In this document: positions 26,553-33,087 of the stretch, piece by piece | Numbering within the stretch: position 1 is the first letter of the stretch | Layout: every line of letters begins with the position of its first letter | Source of the DNA: Lachnospiraceae bacterium | GTDB taxonomy: Bacteria; Bacillota; Clostridia; Lachnospirales; Lachnospiraceae | Assembly (NCBI GenBank): GCA_022510725.1 | Contig: JAFLSW010000021.1 | Coordinates: 1 to 39,621, forward strand | Direction of reading: 5' to 3' | Length of the DNA: 39,621 bases | Notes under the pieces: model-generated | The model's database searches: none | Told to the model about the DNA's origin: nothing | The model's input: the letters and a program-made list of their open reading frames with translations, nothing else | Translations under genes and position numbers: made by a program

Positions 26553-27761
26553 ATGCAGAGCAATAAAAAGTACATTGTCTGGATCGGTATATTGGCGGTA
26601 CTGCTTGCTTTATCCGTAGGCGTTATCGCAGGTATGACCGTACAGCAGAAAATGAACGGTGGGGAAAACCGGGACACTTTGGTAGAGGGAGATGGACCGG
26701 CACCGCCTGCGCCGGCTGAGGCGCCAGATCCGGCGGAGAGAGAAGAGATTGCCCCGGAAGACCAGGCTTACAATCAGGAAAATACGCAAAATGACACAAA
26801 TGTCAATGACCAGCAAAACAACACAAACTCTACCCCAAGTGGAGACACTCCTGTTGCCAGGTATGGCGCATTACAGGTAAAGGGAAACCGGTTGACGGAT
26901 CAATACGGCAATCAGGTACAGTTAAAGGGCATCAGTACCCACGGCCTTTCCTGGTTCCCTCAATATGTGAATGAAGCCTTTTTCAGACAGATGCGGGATG
27001 AATGGCAGGTAGATGTGGTAAGGCTTGCCATGTATACGGCAGAATACAACGGATATTGTACCGGAGACGAGGGCAATAAGCAGACCTTGAAAAATCTGGT
27101 CAGCGAAGGCGTAAACCATGCTACCAACTTGGGCATGTATGTGATCATTGACTGGCACATTCTAAGTGACAGCAATCCTTTGCAGTATAAGGAGGAAGCA
27201 AAGCAGTTCTTCGGCGAGATGGCAGAGCGGTATCAGGGCTACGACAATGTGATTTATGAGATCTGTAATGAGCCAAACAGCGGAACAAGCTGGCAGGATA
27301 TTAAGAGCTACGCCAATGAAGTGATCCCTGTGATCAGGGCAAAAGATCCGGATGCCATCATCCTCATCGGTACGCCCAATTGGTCCCAGTTTGTCAATGA
27401 GGCGGCAGCAGATCCCGTTACCGGCTATGACAACCTGATGTATACATTGCACTTCTATGCAGATACCCACAGAGACGACCTTCGTAATACCCTGCAGAAC
27501 GCTTATAATCAGGGCCTGCCCATTTTCGTCAGTGAATTTGGTATTACAGATGCATCCGGAAACGGTGCAGTTAATAGAGATGAAGGGAATAAATGGATCG
27601 ATCTGATGGATCAAAACGGTATCAGCTATTGTATCTGGAGCCTTTCCAATAAGGATGAATCCTCGGCTTTCTTTAAGTCAAGCTGCAATAAGACAAGCGG
27701 ATTTACCAACGAAGATCTGTCGGATCAAGGGGCTTGGTATTTGGATGTGTTGAAACGGTAA
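26553..27761 (+). CDS. Membrane-anchored GH5 endoglucanase-like glycoside hydrolase
   Basis: A 402-aa surface enzyme. The N-terminal segment (about 7-29) is an uncleaved signal anchor: no lipobox or clear cleavage site is seen. A linker rich in Pro, Glu, Asn and Gln (about 35-100) separates it from the catalytic domain. That domain is GH5: the acid/base E240 lies in YEICNEPN and the nucleophile E328 in FVSEFG. LKGISTHGLSWFP, VVRLAMYTAEYNGYC and YTLHFYA fit the endoglucanase subgroup. Beta-1,4-glucan is the likely substrate, but GH5 is broad. It lies 18 nt after purL with GGGAGGA and ends at a strong terminator, so it probably reads from the purL promoter, an unusual pairing. Confidence 0.88.
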   Translation: MQSNKKYIVWIGILAVLLALSVGVIAGMTVQQKMNGGENRDTLVEGDGPAPPAPAEAPDPAEREEIAPEDQAYNQENTQNDTNVNDQQNNTNSTPSGDTPVARYGALQVKGNRLTDQYGNQVQLKGISTHGLSWFPQYVNEAFFRQMRDEWQVDVVRLAMYTAEYNGYCTGDEGNKQTLKNLVSEGVNHATNLGMYVIIDWHILSDSNPLQYKEEAKQFFGEMAERYQGYDNVIYEICNEPNSGTSWQDIKSYANEVIPVIRAKDPDAIILIGTPNWSQFVNEAAADPVTGYDNLMYTLHFYADTHRDDLRNTLQNAYNQGLPIFVSEFGITDASGNGAVNRDEGNKWIDLMDQNGISYCIWSLSNKDESSAFFKSSCNKTSGFTNEDLSDQGAWYLDVLKR

Positions 27762-27780
27762 ATAAAGAAAAACATTTAGA

Positions 27781-27807
27781 AACGGCGGTCAAATGACCGC
27801 CGTTTTT
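27781..27807. terminator. Terminator after the GH5 gene
   Basis: A perfect 10-bp GC-rich stem, AACGGCGGTC (27781-27790) with GACCGCCGTT (27795-27804), a 4-nt loop and a T run. The minus side also runs into T-rich sequence, so it can serve the convergent small gene. Confidence 0.88.
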
Positions 27808-27834
27808 GTGCTAAAATGTACTGTATGCAGATGA

Positions 27835-28128
27835 TTATTGAACAGGATCAGGAGTAATGGTCAGATCATTTCCGGATATATCGTTGTCGGAAAGAGAAGC
27901 GTTTAACATTTCCAATAATTCTTCCATATCAATCTCATTTTGATTTTGTGCTGCTTGATTAGTTAAAATAGGGATATAATAAATGCCTGCGCCGATTCCT
28001 GCTATCACCACCAGCGCCAAAACAGGTCCGAATACCTTCCAAAACTTTTTGCGGCGTTTTTCCTTCTCCAGGCGCGCCTTTCTGCCTTTCTTTTCCTCTT
28101 TGTATTTATCTACTTTTTCCTGACTCAT
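27835..28128 (-). CDS. Small single-pass membrane protein, unknown function
   Basis: A 97-aa protein not matched to a family. Residues 1-28 are packed with Lys, Arg and Glu (KKGRKARLEKEKRRKKFWK) and should be cytoplasmic. One hydrophobic helix covers about 33-53. The tail is acidic, with EIDMEELLEMLNASLSDNDISGND. The positive-inside rule predicts the tail outside. A weak AAAGGA is 11 nt before the ATG. It lies 58 nt after the orphan ABC ATPase gene on the same strand, so both may share one transcript. A role with that ATPase is possible but unproven. Confidence 0.7.
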   Translation of the reverse strand: MSQEKVDKYKEEKKGRKARLEKEKRRKKFWKVFGPVLALVVIAGIGAGIYYIPILTNQAAQNQNEIDMEELLEMLNASLSDNDISGNDLTITPDPVQ

Positions 28129-28186
28129 GAGATTTCTTTTCCTTTCTGATATTCATTTACTTTAGAGGCTTTTGCAGCCATTTATC

Positions 28187-28888
28187 CTACCACTCGATCA
28201 AAGAGATTGGTGTGGGATTCTCATTTTTGGTGATCTCTGTGACTTTACCGCTTTTAAAGCGAATGACCTTGTCCGCCATGGGCGCCAAAGCGGAATTGTG
28301 GGTAATGATCAAAACGGTCATATTTTCCTTGCGGCAAGTATCCTGTAATAGCTGCAGGATCTGCTTTCCCGTTGCATAGTCTAAGGCACCGGTAGGCTCG
28401 TCACAAAGCAAAAGCTTAGGGTTCTTGGCCATAGCTCTGGCAATAGCCACACGCTGCTGTTCTCCGCCGGATAGCTGAGCAGGAAAGTTAGACATACGAT
28501 CCTGTAAGCCGACCTCCTCCAAAACGGTGGCAGCATCCAGAGAATCCTTGCAGATCTGGGAAGCCAGTTCTACATTTTCCAGAGCGGTCAAATTGGGCAC
28601 CAGATTGTAAAACTGGAATACAAAACCGATATCTTCCCGACGATACTTGGTCAGTGCCCGCTTAGAACAGGAAGTTAACTCTGTGCCGTCTACAGATACT
28701 GTTCCCCCTGAGGCCGTATCCATACCACCTAATATATTTAAGGCAGTGGTCTTTCCGGCTCCGGAAGAACCAAGGATCACAGTTAGTTCACCCTTTTCGA
28801 TTTCAAAATTCACATCCTCTAATGCTTTTATGGATACTTCACCCATCTGATATACTTTATTCACATGGGAAAAAGAAATAAAAGCCAT
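28187..28888 (-). CDS. ABC transporter ATPase, MacB/LolD type, without a permease
   Basis: A 233-aa nucleotide-binding subunit. Walker A is GSSGAGKTT at about 40-48, the signature is [14 protein letters not shown], Walker B is [12 protein letters not shown], and the switch His lies in IITHN. The sequence belongs to the group that pairs with MacB/FtsX-like permeases. AAAGGAG precedes the ATG. No permease follows on the same strand: the next gene encodes a 97-aa single-pass protein. The ATPase is divergent from the B12-linked pair. The permease may be elsewhere, lost, or replaced. Confidence 0.9.
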   Translation of the reverse strand: MAFISFSHVNKVYQMGEVSIKALEDVNFEIEKGELTVILGSSGAGKTTALNILGGMDTASGGTVSVDGTELTSCSKRALTKYRREDIGFVFQFYNLVPNLTALENVELASQICKDSLDAATVLEEVGLQDRMSNFPAQLSGGEQQRVAIARAMAKNPKLLLCDEPTGALDYATGKQILQLLQDTCRKENMTVLIITHNSALAPMADKVIRFKSGKVTEITKNENPTPISLIEW

Positions 28889-28932
28889 ATAAAAGACTCC
28901 TTTCTTCCTGGGTACGATAACAGTTTAGTAGA

Positions 28933-28961
28933 TTTAGCGTGAAAATGCAAATGAATATTAT
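28933..28961 (+). promoter_or_regulatory. Candidate promoter of the B12-linked pair
   Basis: TTTAGC (28933-28938), a 17-nt spacer and TATTAT (28956-28961). If used, transcription starts near 28968, which excludes a start codon at 28939 and favours the ATG at 29047. Confidence 0.35.
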
Positions 28962-29046
28962 AGATATAAAAAAATTGTATTATCGGTTGACAGAAGAACA
29001 GGGGTATGATACGAAAGAGAAGAATAACAGTGAAAGAAGAAAAACG

Positions 29047-29712
29047 ATGGATAGAGCATTAGAGGAGATATTGTCAACTGAAAAGCTTAAATTGGACCAT
29101 ATAAGCCTGTCTATTGTATTTACCAAGGAAGAATATGCAAAGATGCTTTTAGCGGCTCATTTTAACGATGAGAGCCTTCAGGACTGGGATGAGATCTTAC
29201 AGGCTCTGGGAAAGCAGGGAAATGAGCCTGTTTTTGAGGCTGAGGCTTACTATGGCGTGTTACATGAAAAAAATGTCTTAGGACTCATTACACTGGGAGA
29301 ATGTTTTGATGACGCCATAGCAGGTTTTGAAGAAGCAGGGGAGATTTTGAAGGCATATGAAACAGATTACTGCGCCATGGAGATATTAAAAAAATCATAT
29401 GTTATTTTTGGAAATATTTTATACAAAAATGAAGGAAAATACGCCGGGGCACTTCGATTTTTGGGTGAAGAACACATGAAGCATCTGCCGGCAATATTAG
29501 AACGGCTGCAAGTTGAAGGAGTATCCTGTAACCCGGCATTTGCGCTGATTCCACAAAAAACGGTTGCTTTTATGACAGAGTTGTCATGCGATAAAATCCG
29601 GGAATGTTTCCATATCTGTAACGGCTGTGATAGAATCGACTGCCCAAGCAGGCAGGAAGAGGCGCCCATGCCCTATGGATATGAGAGGATTTTGGGAGGA
29701 AGAAATGGATGA
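29047..29712 (+). CDS. Possible MetH reactivation-domain-like protein with a C-terminal Cys motif
   Basis: A 221-aa cytosolic protein without membrane segments, assigned only tentatively. The tail has LIPQKTVAFMTELS followed by a cysteine cluster C191-x2-C194-x4-C199-P, and then R. This arrangement resembles stand-alone B12-dependent methionine synthase activation proteins of clostridia. Its ATGA overlap with the cobalamin adenosyltransferase gene supports a corrinoid link. The middle (about 60-140) is mostly helical. The start is uncertain: the frame opens at a GTG at 28939, but a promoter-like pair overlaps that stretch, and AGAAG lies before the ATG at 29047. The metal or cluster held by the cysteines is unknown. 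Confidence 0.5.
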   Translation: MDRALEEILSTEKLKLDHISLSIVFTKEEYAKMLLAAHFNDESLQDWDEILQALGKQGNEPVFEAEAYYGVLHEKNVLGLITLGECFDDAIAGFEEAGEILKAYETDYCAMEILKKSYVIFGNILYKNEGKYAGALRFLGEEHMKHLPAILERLQVEGVSCNPAFALIPQKTVAFMTELSCDKIRECFHICNGCDRIDCPSRQEEAPMPYGYERILGGRNG

Positions 29713-30233
29713 TTCATTTATATCACGGTGAAGGAAAAGGAAAAACAACAGCGGCAGCAGGTCTGGCACTGCGCTTTGCCGGACATGGCAAGCCGGTGAT
29801 ATTTGTACAGTTCCTAAAAGATGGCAATTCCGGAGAGCTGCATGCATTGCAGGAGCTGCCAAATATCAAAGTTTTGACCGGGAAGATGACAGGATTTTGC
29901 TGTCATATGGAAATGGAAGAAAAAATGGCCTTTGCCGGGGAGCAGAAGGAACTTTTGGAGCAGGTCTTAAAGGAAATGAAAGACATGGAAGAAGGATTGG
30001 TGGTCTTAGATGAGGTTACCTATGTTTATAACTGGGATATGATCTCCAAAAAAGAGCTGGAAGCGTTGTTAGAGGAAATGACAGGAGAAAAAGGAGAAAG
30101 AATCGAACTGGTCATGACGGGAAGAGATCCGGATGAGAAGTTAAAACAATATGCGGATTATATCACAGAGATGAAAAGTGAAAAGCATCCTTATGAGAAG
30201 GGGATACTGGCAAGAGAAGGAGTCGAATTTTGA
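29709..30233 (+). CDS. Cob(I)alamin/cobyrinate adenosyltransferase, CobA/CobO/BtuR type
   Basis: A 174-aa P-loop enzyme that attaches the adenosyl group of ATP to reduced corrinoid. Walker A is GEGKGKTTAA near residues 7-16 and the Walker B-like VVLDEVTYVYNW is typical of this family. VIFVQFLKDGNSGEL follows the usual second block. Slightly short but complete. The ATG overlaps the upstream stop as ATGA, so the two genes are coupled; the ribosome site is GGAGGAAG inside the upstream gene. No other cobalamin-synthesis genes are nearby, suggesting salvage or a dedicated corrinoid protein. Confidence 0.88.
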   Translation: MIHLYHGEGKGKTTAAAGLALRFAGHGKPVIFVQFLKDGNSGELHALQELPNIKVLTGKMTGFCCHMEMEEKMAFAGEQKELLEQVLKEMKDMEEGLVVLDEVTYVYNWDMISKKELEALLEEMTGEKGERIELVMTGRDPDEKLKQYADYITEMKSEKHPYEKGILAREGVEF

Positions 30234-30365
30234 CAAAGCCGGTAAAATCAAGGGGTAAAAAGGCATAACACGCGATTGCAAGATTTATGGCAAACAGTCG
30301 TTTTGGATGGAATGAGATAATTTGGAGTGTTTTTTTATAAGATTTTGGAGAATTTTATAAGTTTA

Positions 30366-30586
30366 TTCTCCGCAAAGCAAAGCTCTTGCAACAAAGTAAA
30401 AGCATGGAACCTTTGACGCATTCTCTATATAGGTTGTGGTAACGGACGCAAACGGCGTAAATGCGCCGTCCGTGGCGCAGATACGCCTTCAGCCCACATC
30501 CTGTGTGCTGATTGCTGATCGGGAGTAGAGACTGCGAAAAGTTCACATGCTTTTCCCAATGTTGCAAGAGCTTTGTTTTGCGGGAA
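30366..30586. mobile_element. 221-bp palindromic element with about 45-bp inverted ends (MITE-like or structured RNA)
   Basis: The ends 30366-30410 and 30541-30586 are imperfect inverted repeats, including a perfect 16-nt core, CAAAGCTCTTGCAACA and its complement. Both outer edges abut TA (30364-30365 and 30587-30588). The inside is GC-rich and folds further: CGGCG/CGCCG, ACGGA/TCCGT and GCGCC/GGCGC can pair in alternative ways. It carries no credible gene. The TA flanks would fit an IS630/mariner-type MITE, but a large structured RNA is also possible. It fills most of the 383-nt gap after the adenosyltransferase gene; the rest (30234-30365) shows nothing clear. Confidence 0.55.
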
Positions 30587-30616
30587 TATATTATATTTTT
30601 GCCACATCAATTGTTA

Positions 30617-30859
30617 TCAGGACACCAATTTTCCTAAATTATACAGTTCATCAGGACAAATATCTTGTCCATCAGGCCATACAACCGTAAATCCGTCTGT
30701 GGATACGCACTTAAAATACTCAAAGGATCGCAGTTTTCCGTACCATTCCCCTTTGATATAAGGTTCAACATCAAATTGCTTTTTCTCTCCGTTATCAAAC
30801 TCTACCAGTATTTGGTATGCGCAAATTGCTTCTACTCGAATTGCAGTTGGTCTTAACAT
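30617..30859 (-). CDS. DUF2442 family protein
   Basis: An 80-aa small protein of the DUF2442 type: a strand pair ILVEFDNGEKKQFDVEPYI, then WYGKLRSFEYFKCVSTDGFTVVWPDGQDICPDELY. DUF2442 genes often stand beside a DUF4160 gene, a pair with toxin-antitoxin-like arrangement. No DUF4160 frame is found upstream or downstream here, so it is an orphan. The start at 30859 is supported by AGGAG 7 nt upstream; the frame is open for 20 more codons without a ribosome site. It sits 30 nt from the palindromic element and may have moved with it, though this is inference. Confidence 0.78.
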   Translation of the reverse strand: MLRPTAIRVEAICAYQILVEFDNGEKKQFDVEPYIKGEWYGKLRSFEYFKCVSTDGFTVVWPDGQDICPDELYNLGKLVS

Positions 30860-31050
30860 ACTAATTCTCCTATAAGATATTGTTGTAATATTTGTGCGAT
30901 TAAAATATTGGATAATCATAAGATTTTATAATAATGATTAAAACAAAGTGCAATATACTCAGAAAAATGAAGAAGTTTTTATAGAATAATCATGAATTTA
31001 ATGTAGCAGAGCTAATATGAAAAGTCAATGGCAAAAGTGAGAAATTCCTG

Positions 31051-31078
31051 TTGTATTTTCAAACAAAGCATGTATAAT
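31051..31078 (+). promoter_or_regulatory. Promoter of the fluoride-responsive antiporter gene
   Basis: TTGTAT (31051-31056), a 16-nt spacer and TATAAT (31073-31078). Transcription would start at about 31085, exactly at the aptamer. Upstream, 30860-31050 is AT-rich with nothing recognised. Confidence 0.65.
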
Positions 31079-31083
31079 AAGAA

Positions 31084-31174
31084 CAGGGAATGAAGTTCTC
31101 CCTTGGGAAACCTAAACCGCTTATGTAAGCTGATGACTTCTGTGATTTTAAATTGCAGAAAATCATCAGCTTTT
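31084..31174 (+). promoter_or_regulatory. Fluoride riboswitch (crcB motif) with terminator platform
   Basis: The aptamer reads as the crcB motif. The hairpin GGGA (31086-31089) pairs with TCCC (31099-31102). GAAGT in its loop (31092-31096) pairs with ACTTC (31136-31140) to form the pseudoknot. AACCGCTTATGTAAGCTGAT carries the third stem, GCTT/AAGC. Unusually, GGGAAACC (31105-31112) adds a tiny extra hairpin between the stems. The platform is a hairpin of AAGCTGATGA (31127-31136) with TCATCAGCTT (31163-31172) that includes the pseudoknot strand, so fluoride binding should block it. The trailing T run is short, so control may be partly translational. Confidence 0.85.
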
Positions 31175-31198
31175 CTGCGTATATAAGGAGGAAATTTC

Positions 31199-32407
31199 AT
31201 GTTAACTTCACTTGCACTTATTTTTTTGGTTGGTCTGGCTTTGGCATCCATTTGTCAAAAGCTGAAACTGCCCCGCATTATCGGCATGCTGATAACGGGA
31301 GTTCTGCTGGGACCTTATGTTTTGGATCTGTTTGATGCGTCCATATTGGGGATTTCTGCAGACCTTAGGCAGATGGCGTTAGTCATTATCCTGATCAAAG
31401 CAGGCTTATCCCTTGACATTCAGGATCTAAAAAAGGTGGGCCGTCCGGCAATCCTGATGAGTTTTTTACCGGCTGTATTTGAGCTTTTGGCATGTGTTGT
31501 CTTTGCACCCATCTTTCTGGGAGTCAGCCTCATTGATGCGGCAGTCATAGGGGCAGTATTGGGAGCGGTATCACCGGCAGTGGTTGTTCCCCGTATGGTC
31601 CAGTTGATGGATGAGAAATACGGAACAGACAAAAGCATTCCCCAAATGATCTTAGCCGGGGCATCCTTAGATGATGTGTTCGTGATCGTTTTGTTTAGTA
31701 CCTTTATCGCCATGGCACAGGGCAGTGGTGCCCACATCATGGATTTTGTAAACATTCCTGTCTCCATTGTGTTAGGGATCTTGCTTGGAGCAGTGGTTGG
31801 ATTCCTGCTGGCATGGTTCTTTGAAACAAAGTATTCTCATCAGAATCTCATAAGAAACAGCATGAAAGTGATCATTGTATTGGCCGTTTCCTTTCTGTTA
31901 CTTGCAGTAGAAGACAAGTTGGAGGGAATTGTGGCTGTTTCCGGACTCCTTGCCGTTATGAGCATGGCTATGGTATTAGCCATGAAGAGCGTTCCGGAGG
32001 TGACAGGGCGGCTGCAGGAAAAGTACGGTAAGCTGTGGATTGCGGCAGAGGTCATCTTGTTTGTATTAGTGGGAGCGGCAGTAGACATCCGTTATACCAT
32101 GGGAGCCGGTATTGCGGCGATTGGGCTGATTTTTACCGCACTTATCCTCCGCTCGGTGGGAGTATTGCTTTGCCTGGTGGGAACGCCCTTAAATAAAAAA
32201 GAAAGGCTTTTTTGTGTCATTGCCTATCTGCCCAAAGCAACCGTTCAGGCAGCCATCGGTTCCGTTCCTCTATCTTTAGGCCTGCCCTGCGGCAATATGG
32301 TCCTATCCGTTGCCGTCCTTTCCATTATCCTGACAGCGCCCTTAGGAGCCTTTGGCATGGATCTGACTTACAAGAAATTCTTAAATCAGGCAAAGGGCAC
32401 TGCGTAA
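31199..32407 (+). CDS. Cation/proton antiporter, CPA/NhaP-Kef type
   Basis: A 402-aa polytopic membrane protein with about 12 helices and almost no cytosolic tail. The ion-site helix is GASLDDVFVI with D158/D159. The early helix LKLPRIIGMLITGVLLGPYVL and the extended-chain region VVVPRMVQLMD are typical of the Na+/H+ exchanger family. AAGGAGG precedes the ATG. The fluoride riboswitch just upstream says it is induced by fluoride; antiporters of this class are known targets of that riboswitch, probably supporting ion balance under fluoride stress rather than exporting fluoride. The stop codon lies in the loop of its terminator. Confidence 0.9.
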   Translation: MLTSLALIFLVGLALASICQKLKLPRIIGMLITGVLLGPYVLDLFDASILGISADLRQMALVIILIKAGLSLDIQDLKKVGRPAILMSFLPAVFELLACVVFAPIFLGVSLIDAAVIGAVLGAVSPAVVVPRMVQLMDEKYGTDKSIPQMILAGASLDDVFVIVLFSTFIAMAQGSGAHIMDFVNIPVSIVLGILLGAVVGFLLAWFFETKYSHQNLIRNSMKVIIVLAVSFLLLAVEDKLEGIVAVSGLLAVMSMAMVLAMKSVPEVTGRLQEKYGKLWIAAEVILFVLVGAAVDIRYTMGAGIAAIGLIFTALILRSVGVLLCLVGTPLNKKERLFCVIAYLPKATVQAAIGSVPLSLGLPCGNMVLSVAVLSIILTAPLGAFGMDLTYKKFLNQAKGTA

Positions 32408-32420
32408 GCGGTGCCTTTTA
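32392..32420 (+). terminator. Terminator overlapping the antiporter stop
   Basis: AAAGGGCAC (32392-32400, one bulged G) pairs with GTGCCTTT (32411-32418), followed by TTTA. The stop TAA (32405-32407) is in the loop. Confidence 0.65.
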
Positions 32421-32478
32421 TATTGCTCACATCTACATGTTGTTAGAAAAATCCCCATAAAAATTTTAAAAAAAATCG

Positions 32479-32507
32479 TTGACAAATTATTTTTTTGAGC
32501 ATATACT
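32479..32507 (+). promoter_or_regulatory. feo promoter
   Basis: A perfect TTGACA (32479-32484), a 17-nt spacer and TATACT (32502-32507). The best -35 in the window. Confidence 0.8.
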
Positions 32508-32522
32508 AGCCGTGAAAGAAAA

Positions 32523-32537
32523 TGAAAGTCATTATCA
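32523..32537 (+). promoter_or_regulatory. Fur-like box downstream of the feo promoter
   Basis: TGAAAGTCATTATCA matches the Fur 7-1-7 site (TGATAAT, any base, ATTATCA) at 12 of 14 positions. It lies 16 nt after the -10, where a bound repressor would block transcription. Repression by Fe2+-loaded Fur is the expected logic. Confidence 0.7.
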
Positions 32538-32606
32538 TTTAGGCAAACAACTAAACCATCTAACAATCAACCAAAACAATTAATTATTCAAAAAGAGAGG
32601 ATGAGA

Positions 32607-32822
32607 ATGATGCCGTTGTCAATGGCACAAGAAGGAAAAACAAATGTGATCTTAAAGGTTGGCGGGAAGGAAGAGACCCGTAAATTTTTAGAAGATCTGG
32701 GATTTACAGCAGGCGGTACGGTAACGGTGGTTTCCGAGATCGGCGGCAATATCATTGTGAATGTGAGAGATTCCAGAGTGGCCATTGGCAGAGATATGGC
32801 AAATAAGATCATGGTTTCATGA
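32607..32822 (+). CDS. feoA: Ferrous iron transport protein A (first copy)
   Basis: A 71-aa cytosolic SH3-like protein thought to bind and regulate FeoB. MPLSMAQEGKTNVILKVGG, then KFLEDLGFTAGGTVTVVSE and NIIVNVRDSRVAIGRDMANKI match FeoA. GAGAGG is 6 nt before the ATG at 32607; two other in-frame ATGs lie at 32601 (too close to the ribosome site) and 32610. It ends 11 nt before a second, different FeoA gene, so the operon is feoA-feoA-feoB. Confidence 0.92.
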   Translation: MMPLSMAQEGKTNVILKVGGKEETRKFLEDLGFTAGGTVTVVSEIGGNIIVNVRDSRVAIGRDMANKIMVS

Positions 32823-32833
32823 GGAGGGAGTAA

Positions 32834-33058
32834 ATGATGAAAACACTGAGGGAAGTAGCGTGCGGACAGACAGTAAGGGTAACAAAGCTGTCCGGCGAAG
32901 GTCCGGTAAAAAGACGCATCATGGACATGGGCATCACCAAGGGCATCGAGGTTTTTGTAAGAAAGGTAGCGCCTTTGGGAGATCCGGTGGAAATTACTGT
33001 AAGAGGCTATGAACTGTCTCTTCGTAAGGCCGATGCGGAAATGATATTGGTAGAATAA
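32834..33058 (+). CDS. feoA: Ferrous iron transport protein A (second copy)
   Basis: A 74-aa SH3-like FeoA protein, clearly diverged from the first copy. It reads TLREVACGQTVRVTKLSGEG, RRIMDMGITKGIEVFVRKVAPLGDPVEITVRGYELSLRKADAEMI. The PLGDP and ELSLRK blocks are the usual FeoA form and are absent from the first copy, so the two may have different tasks. GAGGAGGGAG precedes the ATG. FeoB follows after 29 nt. Confidence 0.93.
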   Translation: MMKTLREVACGQTVRVTKLSGEGPVKRRIMDMGITKGIEVFVRKVAPLGDPVEITVRGYELSLRKADAEMILVE

Positions 33059-33087
33059 ATAGCAAGGAAAGAAGAAGGAGCAAGATC

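Noticed and set aside
30355-30610. Two minus-strand ORFs of 70 and 61 codons inside the palindromic element
   Set aside because: They overlap each other in different frames, have no ribosome sites, and are explained by the GC-rich inverted repeat.
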